64,000 bases of DNA from Eudorina sp. 2006-703-Eu-15 (Eukaryota > Chlorophyta > Chlorophyceae > Chlamydomonadales > Volvocaceae): the NCBI GenBank assembly GCA_003117195.1, contig BDSI01000031.1, forward strand, positions 905,501 through 969,500. The letters run 5' to 3'. Under the pieces are notes generated by a model. That model was not told the DNA's origin and ran no database searches. It saw nothing but the letters and a program-made list of their open reading frames with translations. Both the position numbers and the translations under genes were made by a program. Shown one piece after another: positions 35,608 through 44,766 of this stretch. How positions within the stretch are numbered: the first letter of the stretch is position 1; each line of letters starts with the position of its first letter.

Positions 35608-38600
35608 GTGGTATCGAGGGTTTCTGTTTAAGACATACCCTGTGGGAACTCCGTTGTTTACGGGCCCAGGGAAAGATGGACAACGGGTGCAGCTACCGGG
35701 AATTCGTTGGCCGGTGCAGCTTTGGTACGACCCGCCCAGGGAACCAGCGAAGTTGAGTACTCTGTGCGTTGGGCGCAGTCATACGATGCAGTTCGATGCT
35801 AGGATTGCCGATTCTCCAGCACGAACTCTGGTAGACAGCGGTGCGGATTGCAACGGAACTGCCCGTGGCTTTATTACGTTGTCCCTTGCACGACGCTTGT
35901 CTTTGCTTGTACAGCAATCAGTTACGGTCACGGTACGGCTTGCAGATGGCCAATCCTCTCGGTTACACGGTCAGGTCCGTGCTAGATTACGGATTGGAAA
36001 TCATACCGAGTGGGTCACACTGTTGGTGCTGCCCGAAGGGGTGCCGGGAATCGACGTAATCCTGAGTTCAGATTGGCTACACGCCCGCCAGGCACGTATG
36101 GATTACAAGCGTAACAGGGTGATCATTTGCCACAAAGGACGTGATGTCAAACTCAAGCCGTCACACGCAGCGCGGGAAGGCTTTGATCCGCTGAGCGGCA
36201 AACCGCTGCTTAGTACCGCAACTGTTCAGGTTACCGGCGATAATGATATAGGGCTCCTTTCTGCTAAACAAGCGGCAAAGGCCCTTGCACGGGGAGCGCG
36301 CAGTTATCTAATGCTGGTGCGCGCAGAGAGCCAACCGTCCGTCGAGCGCACAGCGCTCGCAGCAACCGTCGCTGGCCGAGCCGAAAGTGTCGGTGACAAC
36401 CTGGTTCCGGAGCAGGAAATACAGGCGCTATTACATGAATTTCAGGACGTGTTTGAAGAGCTCAAAGGCCTACCGCCTGACCGCGGTACCGGTCACACTA
36501 TTCCCCTCGTGCCGAATGCGGAACCGCCTGCAAAACGGATGTATAGGCTTTCGCCTAAAGAAATGGAGGAAGTACGGAAACAAGTCACCGATCTTCTGGC
36601 GAAAGGTTATATTGAGCCTTCCAATTCCCCGTACGGGGCGCCGGTACTTTTCGTCCAGAAAGCAAGCGGAGAGCTGCGTATGTGCCTCGACTATCGCGCT
36701 CTGAACAAAATTACGGTGAAAAGGCGGTACCCAATGCCCAACATCACGGAAATTTTTGACACGCTACAAGGTGCACAAGTGTTTACATCACTCGACCTCC
36801 AGCAAGGTTATTATCAGATCCGCATATCTCCGGAAGATATTCCCAAAACGGCATTTATCGCCCCGGGAATGGGTCAGTTCGCTTTTCGGGTACTTTGTTT
36901 CGGACTGACAAATGCGCCTGCGACTTTCCAATCCGTGATGAATGGGATTTTTGCTAAGTACATTGGGAAATTTGTCCTAGTGTATTTGGATGACATTTTG
37001 GTGTTTAGTAAGACACCTGGCGAGCACATACAACACCTCCGTACTGTGTTGTCGTTGCTGCGCGAGCACCAGTTCAAGGCTAAGCTGTCAAAATGCGACT
37101 TCAATAAATCGGAATTGAAGTTCCTCGGGCATATCGTGAGCCGCGAGGGTCTGAAAGTTGATGCCACTAAGGTCGCGACGGTGCGTGATTGGCCCGTCCC
37201 CAAGGACGTTCGTAAGCTCCGCGAATTCCTTGGATTGGCAAATTACTTCAGACGCTTTATCCAGGGGTACTCGAGCTTAGCAGCTCCCTTGACAGCTCTG
37301 ACCGGGTCGAAAGTGCCCTTCGACTGGTCGCCTCGGTGCCAAGCTGCATTCGAGGGCATTAAGACAGCCTTGATCAATGCACCTGTCCTCGCCCTACCCC
37401 AGCTGGATAAATCCTTTGAGGTCTGGTCCGACGCATCGATATACGGTACGGGAGCCGTCCTTATGCAGGACGGACACCCAGTAGCCTACACAAGCCAGAA
37501 GTTCACCAGTGCTGAACACAACTACACAACCACGGATCAGGAATGCCTCGGAGTCATTCACGCTTTGACGGAATGGCGCTGTTACCTAGAGGGTTTTGAG
37601 TTCACTCTGGTTACGGACCACCACCCCTTGGTTTATTTGCATGAGCAGCGCGGAGCTGGGTTGCTGTCTCGCAGACAGGCACGCTGGATGGAATACCTTC
37701 AGCGGTTCAACGGTATGAAATGGGAATACCGCCCAGGGCGTATCAACGTGACTGACCCCCTCAGTCGGATCCATGACACGGTGCTAACGGTGCTTGCCGG
37801 GGCCCTAACGGTTGGCGACCTTGGCAAACGGATACGTGGAGGGTATGCTGGAGACCCTTGGTTCTCAGGAAGAAAACCGAAGGCAGCACGGATGCAGTTA
37901 AAAAGACGGGAAGATGGGTTCTGGTACAAGGGAGATCAGATAGTCGTACCCAATGACCCCGCGCTGCGCACGTCAATTATTCAGGAGTACCATGACACTC
38001 CGTTCAGTGGGCACCGTGGTGCAAATCGCACCCAGGAAGCAATCGCGCGAACGTTCTGGTGGCCTGGCCTCCACACAGACGTACAACGATACGTTGCAGC
38101 TTGCCCTTCGTGCCAGCAAAACAAGCCCCTAAACAGGAAGCCGGGGGGCCTACTGCGTCCTCTCCCGATTCCACAGGGAGTGTGGGAAAGCGTGTCCCTG
38201 GATCTGATCACACAGCTGCCAACCACCAAAAACGGGCATGACGCTGTCGTTGTGTTTGTGGACCGGCTCAGCAAGATGACCCACTTTGCTGCCACGCACA
38301 CCAGCGCCACGGCGGAAGACTTGGCACGCCTATTTGTGTCCACTGTCTTCAAGCAACACGGACTACCCAGAAACTTAGTCTCAGACCGCGATCCACGGTT
38401 CACGAGCAAATTCTGGAAGGAAGTAACGCGCCTGCTTGGGACTCATTGCTATATGAGTACGGCGTTTCATCCACAAACAGATGGCCAGACCGAGCGGATG
38501 AACCGACTCCTAGAGGAGACACTCAGGCACTACATTGGTCCCACACATGATGATTGGGAAGACCACCTGCCGCTTGTGGAGTTCGCGATAAACAATGCTT

Positions 38601-39430
38601 GGCAGGAGTCTATTGGCACCACCCCGTTCTTATTGAACGGTGGGAGGCAGCCGCGTACCCCGGCTGACCTTGGGTTACAAAGTAATGTGCCTGGCGCTGT
38701 ACGATTCGAGTCCAGCCTCCGTGAACGACTCGCGAGAGCAAAGGCGTGCCTGCAAGTCGCGCAGGAACATCAGAAGAAGCATGCCGACAAGCGACGGAAA
38801 GCTGTCGCCTTCTCTGAGGGTCAAGAGGTGTTGCTCAATACGAAGAACATTACGTTCAAGTCCCCTGGGACGCGCAAGCTGATGCCGCGTTGGATCGGTC
38901 CGTACCGTATAGAGAAGATGGTTGGATCCGCGGCCGCCAAACCCAGTTTGCCAGTAGACATGAAGATACACCCAGTGTTCCACGTTTCGTTGCTGAAACC
39001 TTACAAGCGGGATGGCCGGACTCCGCCACCACCGGCCTTCACAATCGGTGAAAATGAGTACTGGATGGTAGATGATATCGTGGATCACCGAGATGTCAGT
39101 GCCGGTCGGGGCCGATACAGGCGCGAGTATTTTGTCAAATGGCAGGGCTTCCCACCTTCTGAAAACAGTTGGGAGCCTGACGACTCGCTACGGGAGTCCG
39201 CCCCGGTGGAACAGCTGGTGGAAGCATACGAAGCCCGCCTGCCTGAGGCGAGCCGCAAGGAGCATTGTCATGCTGCGCTCAAGGCGCAAAAACAGGAAAA
39301 CCGGGCCAGGGAAGTGGCCCCTCCGCCTCAACAGGAGAAGCAAGATGCATCGGCCGTTCCGCAGCCGCCCCAGGGTGCTGATGACACTCGGCGGAACTCA
39401 CGACGGCTGCTGGGTAAACAACAACGGTAA
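35608..39430 (+). CDS. Chromovirus pol: protease, RT, RNase H, integrase, chromodomain
   Basis: The open frame enters from inside the 5' LTR (35,576); the first ATG in frame is 35,786. An aspartic protease begins with LVDSGAD at about 35,834. RT carries DYRALNKIT, SLDLQQGYYQI and the catalytic YLDD at 36,983-36,994. RNase H has VWSDASIYGTGAVL and TDHHPLVYL. Integrase has the H2C2 zinc domain (HRGANRTQEAI, CPSCQQNK), then LDLITQL, SDRDPRFTS and HPQTDGQTERMN as the DDE core. A chromodomain near 39,060-39,240 (VDDIVDHRD, YFVKWQGFPPSENSWEP) ends the protein; in chromoviruses this targets integration to methylated histone H3. No frameshift or stop is seen. Gag is missing. Confidence 0.93.
35609..35620 (+). 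other. Probable primer-binding site of the chromovirus
   Basis: TGGTATCGAGGG lies one base after the 5' LTR and resembles the TGGTATCAGAGC site used by many plant chromoviruses, which pairs with the 3' end of initiator tRNA-Met. The second half diverges from that consensus. Confidence 0.65.
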
Positions 39431-39473
39431 ATGGCTGATGGCTGATGACCCCTGCTCTCGGGACGTTCGCTTC

Positions 39474-39486
39474 AGAGGGGGGGGAG
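39474..39486 (+). other. Polypurine tract of the chromovirus
   Basis: AGAGGGGGGGGAG directly abuts the 3' LTR, the standard place for the plus-strand primer of LTR retrotransposons. Confidence 0.88.
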
Positions 39487-39882
39487 TGTAACGCGGATGT
39501 TACGGACTTAAGAAATACTTAAGGACGTAGGCATCGCGACACAAAGCCACAGAGCTATCGGCCTAGGAAGCCGTATACGGTTATGACGTATACGGGAAGG
39601 ACCGTAGGCCTTGCCTATTTAGGATCACCTTCAAGACACCTTCCACTACGGGGCGTACGTCGTGGTAGGGTTTATGGTATCACGCGCTACATGCCGTAGT
39701 ACGGCACTAGGCCTGAGCGAGGGCCTAGGCGCATAAAGGCTCGCACGGGTAGGGCGGGTGCCGTCGCTATTACGCCTAGCGACTGAGGATCGTTTCCTCA
39801 CTACGCCAAGACTACTAGACTCTGATCCTACGCTTCCGCAGTGGTTACACTTGTACGCTAAGTACCAACACGCGTCGTTACA
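39487..39882 (+). repeat. Chromovirus 3' LTR
   Basis: 396 bp, about 99% identical to the 5' LTR by direct comparison. It is followed directly by the second ACGGC target duplication and the resumed RT frame of the outer element. Confidence 0.95.
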
Positions 39883-39887
39883 ACGGC
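39883..39887. repeat. Target site duplication, right copy
   Basis: ACGGC directly after the CA end of the 3' LTR, followed by CGTATGCCGTACGGG, where the outer RT frame resumes. Confidence 0.92.
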
Positions 39888-42800
39888 CGTATGCCGTACG
39901 GGTTGAAAAATGCGTCTGCCAAGTTTCAACGGGTCATGGATTACGAGTTGGCTAAGGCCGGCTTAGACCACTGCGCCCGTGCGTACATTGACGATGTTTT
40001 AATCTTCAGCAATTCCCCCGAGGAACATGTGCAGCATGTCGCTGCTGTCCTCGATGCCCTTCACTCATGTGGTCTTCGTGCGCACCCGGATAAATCCATT
40101 TTCGGAGCTGATGTCATTGAGTATTTGGGTCACAACCTGAGCGCGGACGGAATCAGCCCTCACCACGCCAAGGTGTCCGCGATCCTGAACCTTCCCACTC
40201 CTCGCAATGTGTCTGAGCTTCGCGCTCACTTGGGTTTCATCAATTACTACCGGTGCTACATCCCCAACATGAGCCTGCTCACCACCGATCTCACGGTGCT
40301 TCTCAAGAAGGATCAGCCATGGGTGTGGGGTCCCGCACAGGATGCAGCTTTCACCGCGCTCAAGTCCGTATTCTCCAAGGAGGGGTTGATTCTTCGCCCT
40401 ATCGACTACTCCAAGCCCCTCATCTTGCACACCGACTTCTCCAACAAGGGGTTGGGTGCCGTGCTGGGTCAGCTGGACGACCAGGGCAACGAATACATGT
40501 GCGCCTGCATCAGCAGATCACTCAATAAGCATGAGCGGCATTACAGCAGCTACAAAGGTGAGATGCTCGCGGCCGTGTGGGCAGTGAAAATGTTTAGACA
40601 TCACTTGTTGGGTGGTCCGAAGTTCAGCCTGGTCACTGATCATCAACCTCTCACGTACCTCATGAGTGCGGACAGGCTCACGGGCCAGTACGCCCGGTTT
40701 GCCCTTGTACTGCAAGAATACGACTTTGAGGTTATCCATCGCCCGGGTCTCAAGCATCAAAATGCGGATGTGTTGTCGCGACATCCCGAGGAGACGACCG
40801 CTGATAATACCGGTGCCCGGCTGGATGAGGAGGATTTGGCCGGCGTTCGGCGTGTGTCTGCTGCCCTGTCGCATGCATCTCAGGAGTGCACAGCAGTGCG
40901 CACCGCACTGTCTTCCCACGTGCCGCACGCTAAGTTTTCCGACGACTTTTGCTTTGTCCCTGACCAGTTTCTGTCGGGTCATCTGGGCCTTCCGTCTGAC
41001 GTGATAGACATGCCTCCATCTAAGGAGTCTGACTTGGTCAGGGAGCGTCGTGACGCCGTTCATGCCTCGGCGGTCAAGTGGGTCCGTTCAGCTGCGCGCG
41101 CCAATCCCGAGCTTTTCGCAAATACTTCACATCCTACGTCCCGCGCATTCTTTTCTCAAGCCTTGGGTAAGGGAGTCACTGTTTACGAGCCCTTGGGGGG
41201 CATGTGTGCTGGTCTGGAGGCCCTGCTTCGGTGCGGCGTCCGGGTGAATCGCTACATCTCGTCTGAACCAGATCCAGTTGCCGCCCAAATCGTGTCTGCG
41301 CGCTTGGATCGGTTGAGCGCTGAATACCCCGCGCAGTTCGCCCCTGACTCCTACAAGCGTGTGTGGTTGGACCTTCCTCTTGATCCCCGCAAAGTAACGG
41401 AGGAATCACTCATGGCCACTGGAGCTTGTGACGGCTCCCAGTGGGTGGTGTTTGCGAGCTGGTGCTGGCACGACGTAGGTAAGGAACCGGGCTCCCTTAC
41501 ACCCGAGTCCTGCGTCGTGGATCACGTCGTTCGCATTATTCAGACTTTGCAGCGCGTCCAGCGGCGTTCGCCCGCTTATTTCCTTGTCTGTGAGCAGCCT
41601 CGTGAGTCCTGGAAGAACGCATGCGCTGCCCAGTCACGAGTCACGAGTGCGTTCGGTGACCCCATCACGTTTGATGCAGTGCAATTTGGCGCACTTGCGC
41701 ATCGCGTATCCACGCATTGGACAAACCTCTCACCGCCAAAGCCGCTTGCCGCGGTGATCTCTGGGGTGCAGCCGCCCACCACGGCCGTGCTCCAGGATGT
41801 GCTCTCCCCAGGGCGCACTGTGCGTCTCGCGCAAGCGCCTGATCCCCCGGGCACGTACCCCCGGAACAAAGTGGGAGAGCCTTTGTGCGTGGCTCCCAGC
41901 CTGAGTCGGCCGGAGCTGCAGCGCCAATATGATCTCGTGTTCGATCCCTGTGAGCCGAAATTGGGCAGTCTAACAGTCCTTGAGTGTGCCCGGGCCATGG
42001 GCTACCCTGATGACGCCACAGAGGCTCGCGAGGTAAGCGAGGCTCAGAAGCGCCGCATTCTGGGTCTTGCGCCCGACTTGGCCTCCACCGTTGGTGTGTT
42101 GTCTTTGTGCCGAGTTCTTTCCAACACGTCACTGCATGAGGTCGTTGCTGCGTGTGCTCTGAGTGACTCGTCCCCAGCTGTGCCTGAGCCGTCTCATGGC
42201 CTGGCCTATCCCCTGTTTCCCTGCGAGCCTGTTTCCCCTTGGCCCACGGTCTTCGCCGCGGCTGTCCAAGCGGAGCAGGAGGACTCTTCGGGGTCCCAGG
42301 GACGATGGCCGGATATCTGGGATGATGAAGCATCTATGCATTTCCTTCGTACGGGCACGCACGTGTCCAACCTGCCCCCGTCCGAGCAGAGGCGTGTCAC
42401 GCGGAGGGTTCGTGCCTACCGCATGCAAGGGGGTGAGTTGTACCGCGTGTTCAACGACTCCAAAGCACGTCTGGTTCCCAAGCCTTCTGATCGTGTGGAA
42501 CTGATCAAACTCACGCACGAGGAGACTGGCCATTTCGGGGTGCGTCGTACTGTCGCGCTGCTGCTTACCCGTCACTGGTGGCATGGCGTCTACCGAGACG
42601 TAGTCAACTTTGTCAAACACTGTGAGCATTGTGATCGTGTTAATACCTCGTTTTCAGCCCCGTCGCCTGACCTGCATCCATTGCCGGTACAGGGCTTGTT
42701 CTATCGCTGGGGCGTGGATCTTTGTGGCCCGTTCACTCGCACCAATTCGGGGAATGTCTACGTGATGATTTGTGTAGAGCATTTCTCTAAGTACACAGTT

Positions 42801-43202
42801 TTTGTTCCGTTGCCTGACAAGGAGGCCGATCGCACGGCTTCCGCGTTCTTGCACCATATCCTAGGGCGCTACGGTGCCTGCGCCGAGGTCTGCACCGACC
42901 AGGGTAGTGAGTGGAAGGGTGCCTTTTCGTTGCTCTTGCTGAATTCGCTGATAGATCATCGTGAGACGTCACCCAACCACCCGCAGGCCAATGGCTTGGC
43001 GGAACGGGTGGTCCAGACCTGCAAAAGGGCGCTCCGTCGCATGGTGCGGCAGCGGGCTGAAGGCAGGGATTGGGATGAATTGTTACCGTACGTCATGTTA
43101 GGTTATAACTGTTCCGTGCATCAGTCCACGGGGTTCAGCCCTTATCATGCATGGTGTAGAGCCCACCATTCCTCCTGCGATCAAACCCCGATTCGCGGAT
43201 AA
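39888..43202 (+). CDS. Outer element pol, 3' half: RT, RNase H, DNA methyltransferase-like, integrase
   Basis: Numbered from the ATG at 39,891. RT resumes with MPYGLKNASAKFQ and the catalytic AYIDDVLIF. RNase H spans roughly 176-300 (LHTDFSNKGLGAVLG, SLVTDHQPLTYL). A C5-methyltransferase-like domain occupies about 429-745. The integrase zinc domain follows (His876 region, HCEHC), then the DDE core with Asp943 (VDLCGP), Asp1003 (CTDQGSEW) and Glu1038 (QANGLAERV). The frame ends at 43,202 just after TGFSPYH, where the conserved integrase sequence continues in another frame. Apart from the nested insertion and this shift there are no internal stops over more than 1,100 codons. Confidence 0.88.
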   Translation, partial: RMPYGLKNASAKFQRVMDYELAKAGLDHCARAYIDDVLIFSNSPEEHVQHVAAVLDALHSCGLRAHPDKSIFGADVIEYLGHNLSADGISPHHAKVSAILNLPTPRNVSELRAHLGFINYYRCYIPNMSLLTTDLTVLLKKDQPWVWGPAQDAAFTALKSVFSKEGLILRPIDYSKPLILHTDFSNKGLGAVLGQLDDQGNEYMCACISRSLNKHERHYSSYKGEMLAAVWAVKMFRHHLLGGPKFSLVTDHQPLTYLMSADRLTGQYARFALVLQEYDFEVIHRPGLKHQNADVLSRHPEETTADNTGARLDEEDLAGVRRVSAALSHASQECTAVRTALSSHVPHAKFSDDFCFVPDQFLSGHLGLPSDVIDMPPSKESDLVRERRDAVHASAVKWVRSAARANPELFANTSHPTSRAFFSQALGKGVTVYEPLGGMCAGLEALLRCGVRVNRYISSEPDPVAAQIVSARLDRLSAEYPAQFAPDSYKRVWLDLPLDPRKVTEESLMATGACDGSQWVVFASWCWHDVGKEPGSLTPESCVVDHVVRIIQTLQRVQRRSPAYFLVCEQPRESWKNACAAQSRVTSAFGDPITFDAVQFGALAHRVSTHWTNLSPPKPLAAVISGVQPPTTAVLQDVLSPGRTVRLAQAPDPPGTYPRNKVGEPLCVAPSLSRPELQRQYDLVFDPCEPKLGSLTVLECARAMGYPDDATEAREVSEAQKRRILGLAPDLASTVGVLSLCRVLSNTSLHEVVAACALSDSSPAVPEPSHGLAYPLFPCEPVSPWPTVFAAAVQAEQEDSSGSQGRWPDIWDDEASMHFLRTGTHVSNLPPSEQRRVTRRVRAYRMQGGELYRVFNDSKARLVPKPSDRVELIKLTHEETGHFGVRRTVALLLTRHWWHGVYRDVVNFVKHCEHCDRVNTSFSAPSPDLHPLPVQGLFYRWGVDLCGPFTRTNSGNVYVMICVEHFSKYTVFVPLPDKEADRTASAFLHHILGRYGACAEVCTDQGSEWKGAFSLLLLNSLIDHRETSPNHPQANGLAERVVQTCKRALRRMVRQRAEGRDWDELLPYVMLGYNCSVHQSTGFSPYHAWCRAHHSSCDQTPIRG
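41175..42130 (+). other. C5 cytosine methyltransferase-like domain inside pol
   Basis: The order of DNMT motifs is recognisable. Motif I-like VYEPLGGMCAGLEALL is followed by YISSEPDPVAAQ with the expected acidic residue. A motif IV-like segment VFASWCWHDVG keeps a cysteine (residue 525) but has Trp instead of the usual Pro before it. A motif VI-like LVCEQPRESW keeps Glu (568) but reads EQP instead of ENV. A motif VIII-like AHRVSTHWTNL corresponds to AHRARYFWGNL in DNMT3-type enzymes, and LTVLECARAMGYPDD resembles the GFPDD segment before motif X. Homology to DNMTs is an inference from motif order and spacing. Activity is uncertain because of the changed motifs IV and VI. DNMT-carrying retrotransposons have been reported in some algae and dinoflagellates. 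Confidence 0.75.
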
Positions 43203-44673
43203 CATCTCCTTCGACAACCCTGAGCTAGCCGCCTCATCGCTTCTCTCACGAGGGGAGGCCATGCGGCAGCGCATCTCCATTGCTGGGGATAACCTGCTGA
43301 TCGCGCAGCACAGGGACACCCTTCGGTATGCTGCTCTTCGTGGGGGTGGCTACCATCCAAAAATGCGCGAGTTCGAAGTTGGGGACTATGTCTACTACCG
43401 CAATACTACTTCTCAGACGACGCTGGACTCCGCCGCCAGGCCCACTATTCTGCGGGTCATTGAGGTGCGGCCCACCGGTGTTTTGGTTCTTCAGGGTCAG
43501 AACGGGTTGACACTCAAATCTCACGTAAAGGATTGTGCTCCTTGCCACCTGCCCATTCGGGATGAGACTGTGGATCCACGTCTTGCTAAACCCTCTGCTT
43601 TGCTCCCTTGTGAAGTGTGCCGATCCCCGTCCGGTGACGAGTGGATGTTGCTCTGCGATGGCTGCGGGAAGGGCTGGCACACGTACTGTCTTACTCCCCC
43701 GTTGTGTCACATCCCCGAGGGCACCTGGGTGTGCCCCGAGTGCGTCGCTCAAGGTGTCACTCCCCAGCAGATTGATGCCAGGCCTCTTGCCAAGGTGCCT
43801 GTTCCCGATGTATCCCCCAAGCCTGCGCCTGAGCCCCCCTCGTACCTAAAGCATCTGCAAGGTGCCAGGGTGCTTCGCGCAGGGTCCGGGATGGGTGCGC
43901 AAGGTGCTGTGTCCAGCATTGCCACTTACGTAGGCCTTCAGGGCCGCACTCATTTGTTTGACGTCGTGTATCAGAATGGCGCCAGCGAAATGGTCACGGT
44001 ACGACAGCTGCGCACTATGCTTGCCCCCACTAGTCCACGCCCAACACGTGTTCTTCGCGCCTCAGCGGCGGTGACCTCCGTCCAGTCAGGGGATTGGAGC
44101 TTGGAATCTGGGGGGGCGGTAGCCGCTGCACTCTCTATGGCCATGCCTGGGGATCACTCCGCGTCCAAGGTTGCACTCATCTCCAATGCGCTGTCCAGCA
44201 GTTTCACCGAGTCCAGCGTGCCCAGCGAGCATGTCGATGTGTTGAAGTCGGCGTTGGATCTGGGCATGGTGGGGGAGGTCGTTTGCCCTTGGGAGGTCTC
44301 GCCGACGGTGCGGTCGGTTTTGATGTCGCATGGTGTCCGCATCATGAAAGGTAAGTCTGCCGATCCTAAGGGGCCGCTGGTGCCGTCGTTTTATGAGTCA
44401 GTGCAGCAGCAGGTGTCCGCCGTCCAGTCTGTGTTCTTGTCTGCTTCCGGTCATGTGCTTGATCTGGCCTTGCCAGGGGCAGTCCGTTTCACGCAAAGTT
44501 TCGTGGTGGCGCGCGTCCCTGTGTCATATATCGCTACGGCGGATGAGTTGCGCATGCGCTGGTTGAAGTCGTTGCAGCGGCAGGGTCGTTTGCTTATGCT
44601 GCACTGCCCCCTGTTCCATGTGGGTAATCATTTTCGCGTCGCCGTTGGTCAAGCAGCTGATCGTGAAAGATAG
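43147..44673 (+). CDS. Outer element pol, integrase C-terminus with PHD finger
   Basis: This frame overlaps the previous one and is shifted by +1. It continues the integrase (MHGVEPTIPPAIK, then FEVGDYVYYRN, typical of the integrase C-terminal SH3-like part). A PHD zinc finger at 43,609-43,743 has the Cys4-His-Cys3 pattern (CEVC, CDGC, WHTYC, VCPEC). A segment at about 43,860-44,030 (GARVLRAGSGMGAQG, HLFDVVYQNGASEMVTV, LRTML) looks like a Tudor-type fold. The last 200 residues are unrecognised. PHD and Tudor domains read histone tails, so by analogy with chromodomains of chromoviruses they may guide integration. Confidence 0.82.
   Translation: MHGVEPTIPPAIKPRFADNISFDNPELAASSLLSRGEAMRQRISIAGDNLLIAQHRDTLRYAALRGGGYHPKMREFEVGDYVYYRNTTSQTTLDSAARPTILRVIEVRPTGVLVLQGQNGLTLKSHVKDCAPCHLPIRDETVDPRLAKPSALLPCEVCRSPSGDEWMLLCDGCGKGWHTYCLTPPLCHIPEGTWVCPECVAQGVTPQQIDARPLAKVPVPDVSPKPAPEPPSYLKHLQGARVLRAGSGMGAQGAVSSIATYVGLQGRTHLFDVVYQNGASEMVTVRQLRTMLAPTSPRPTRVLRASAAVTSVQSGDWSLESGGAVAAALSMAMPGDHSASKVALISNALSSSFTESSVPSEHVDVLKSALDLGMVGEVVCPWEVSPTVRSVLMSHGVRIMKGKSADPKGPLVPSFYESVQQQVSAVQSVFLSASGHVLDLALPGAVRFTQSFVVARVPVSYIATADELRMRWLKSLQRQGRLLMLHCPLFHVGNHFRVAVGQAADRER
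43609..43743 (+). other. PHD finger
   Basis: Cys4-His-Cys3 zinc finger: CEVC, CDGC, H in WHTYC, and CPEC, with the usual Trp two residues before the last Cys pair (TWVCPEC). PHD fingers commonly bind histone H3 tails. Which modification this one reads cannot be told from the sequence. Confidence 0.9.
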
Positions 44674-44766
44674 CGGTTTGGTGGAAGATTTGGTTTAAAG
44701 TTCGTGCCTCGTGGCTTAGTCGCCGCGGATCACCCTGCATGCATCGGGTGACCGCTTGGGGGGGGA

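Larger units (their letters stand above)
35212..39882 (+). mobile_element. Nested Ty3/gypsy chromovirus, complete LTRs, no gag
   Basis: A 4,671-bp element bounded by two 396-bp LTRs and a 5-bp target duplication ACGGC (35,207-35,211 and 39,883-39,887). The LTRs begin TGTAACGCGG and end CGTTACA, and differ at about four positions, so the insertion is young. A primer-binding site follows the 5' LTR and a polypurine tract precedes the 3' LTR. The single reading frame encodes protease, RT, RNase H, integrase and a chromodomain without breaks. Gag is absent: only about 180 bp separate the 5' LTR from the first in-frame ATG just before the protease. The copy is therefore non-autonomous or an internal deletion derivative. 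Confidence 0.93.
33670..44766 (+). mobile_element. Outer Ty3/gypsy retrotransposon with methyltransferase-like domain, split by a nested element
   Basis: This is a Ty3/gypsy-type element with domain order RT, RNase H, cytosine-methyltransferase-like, H2C2 zinc and DDE integrase, PHD finger, possible Tudor-like domain. Its RT is interrupted after MMYG by the chromovirus at 35,212-39,882. Removing that insert and one copy of the 5-bp duplication continues the frame into MPYGLKNASAKFQ. A second break is a frameshift near 43,150-43,200. A G-rich tract at 44,757-44,766 resembles a polypurine tract and may mark the 3' end of the internal region. No LTR pair was found, so both outer limits are provisional. 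No gag, protease or primer-binding site was recognised. The element is probably no longer autonomous. Confidence 0.85.
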
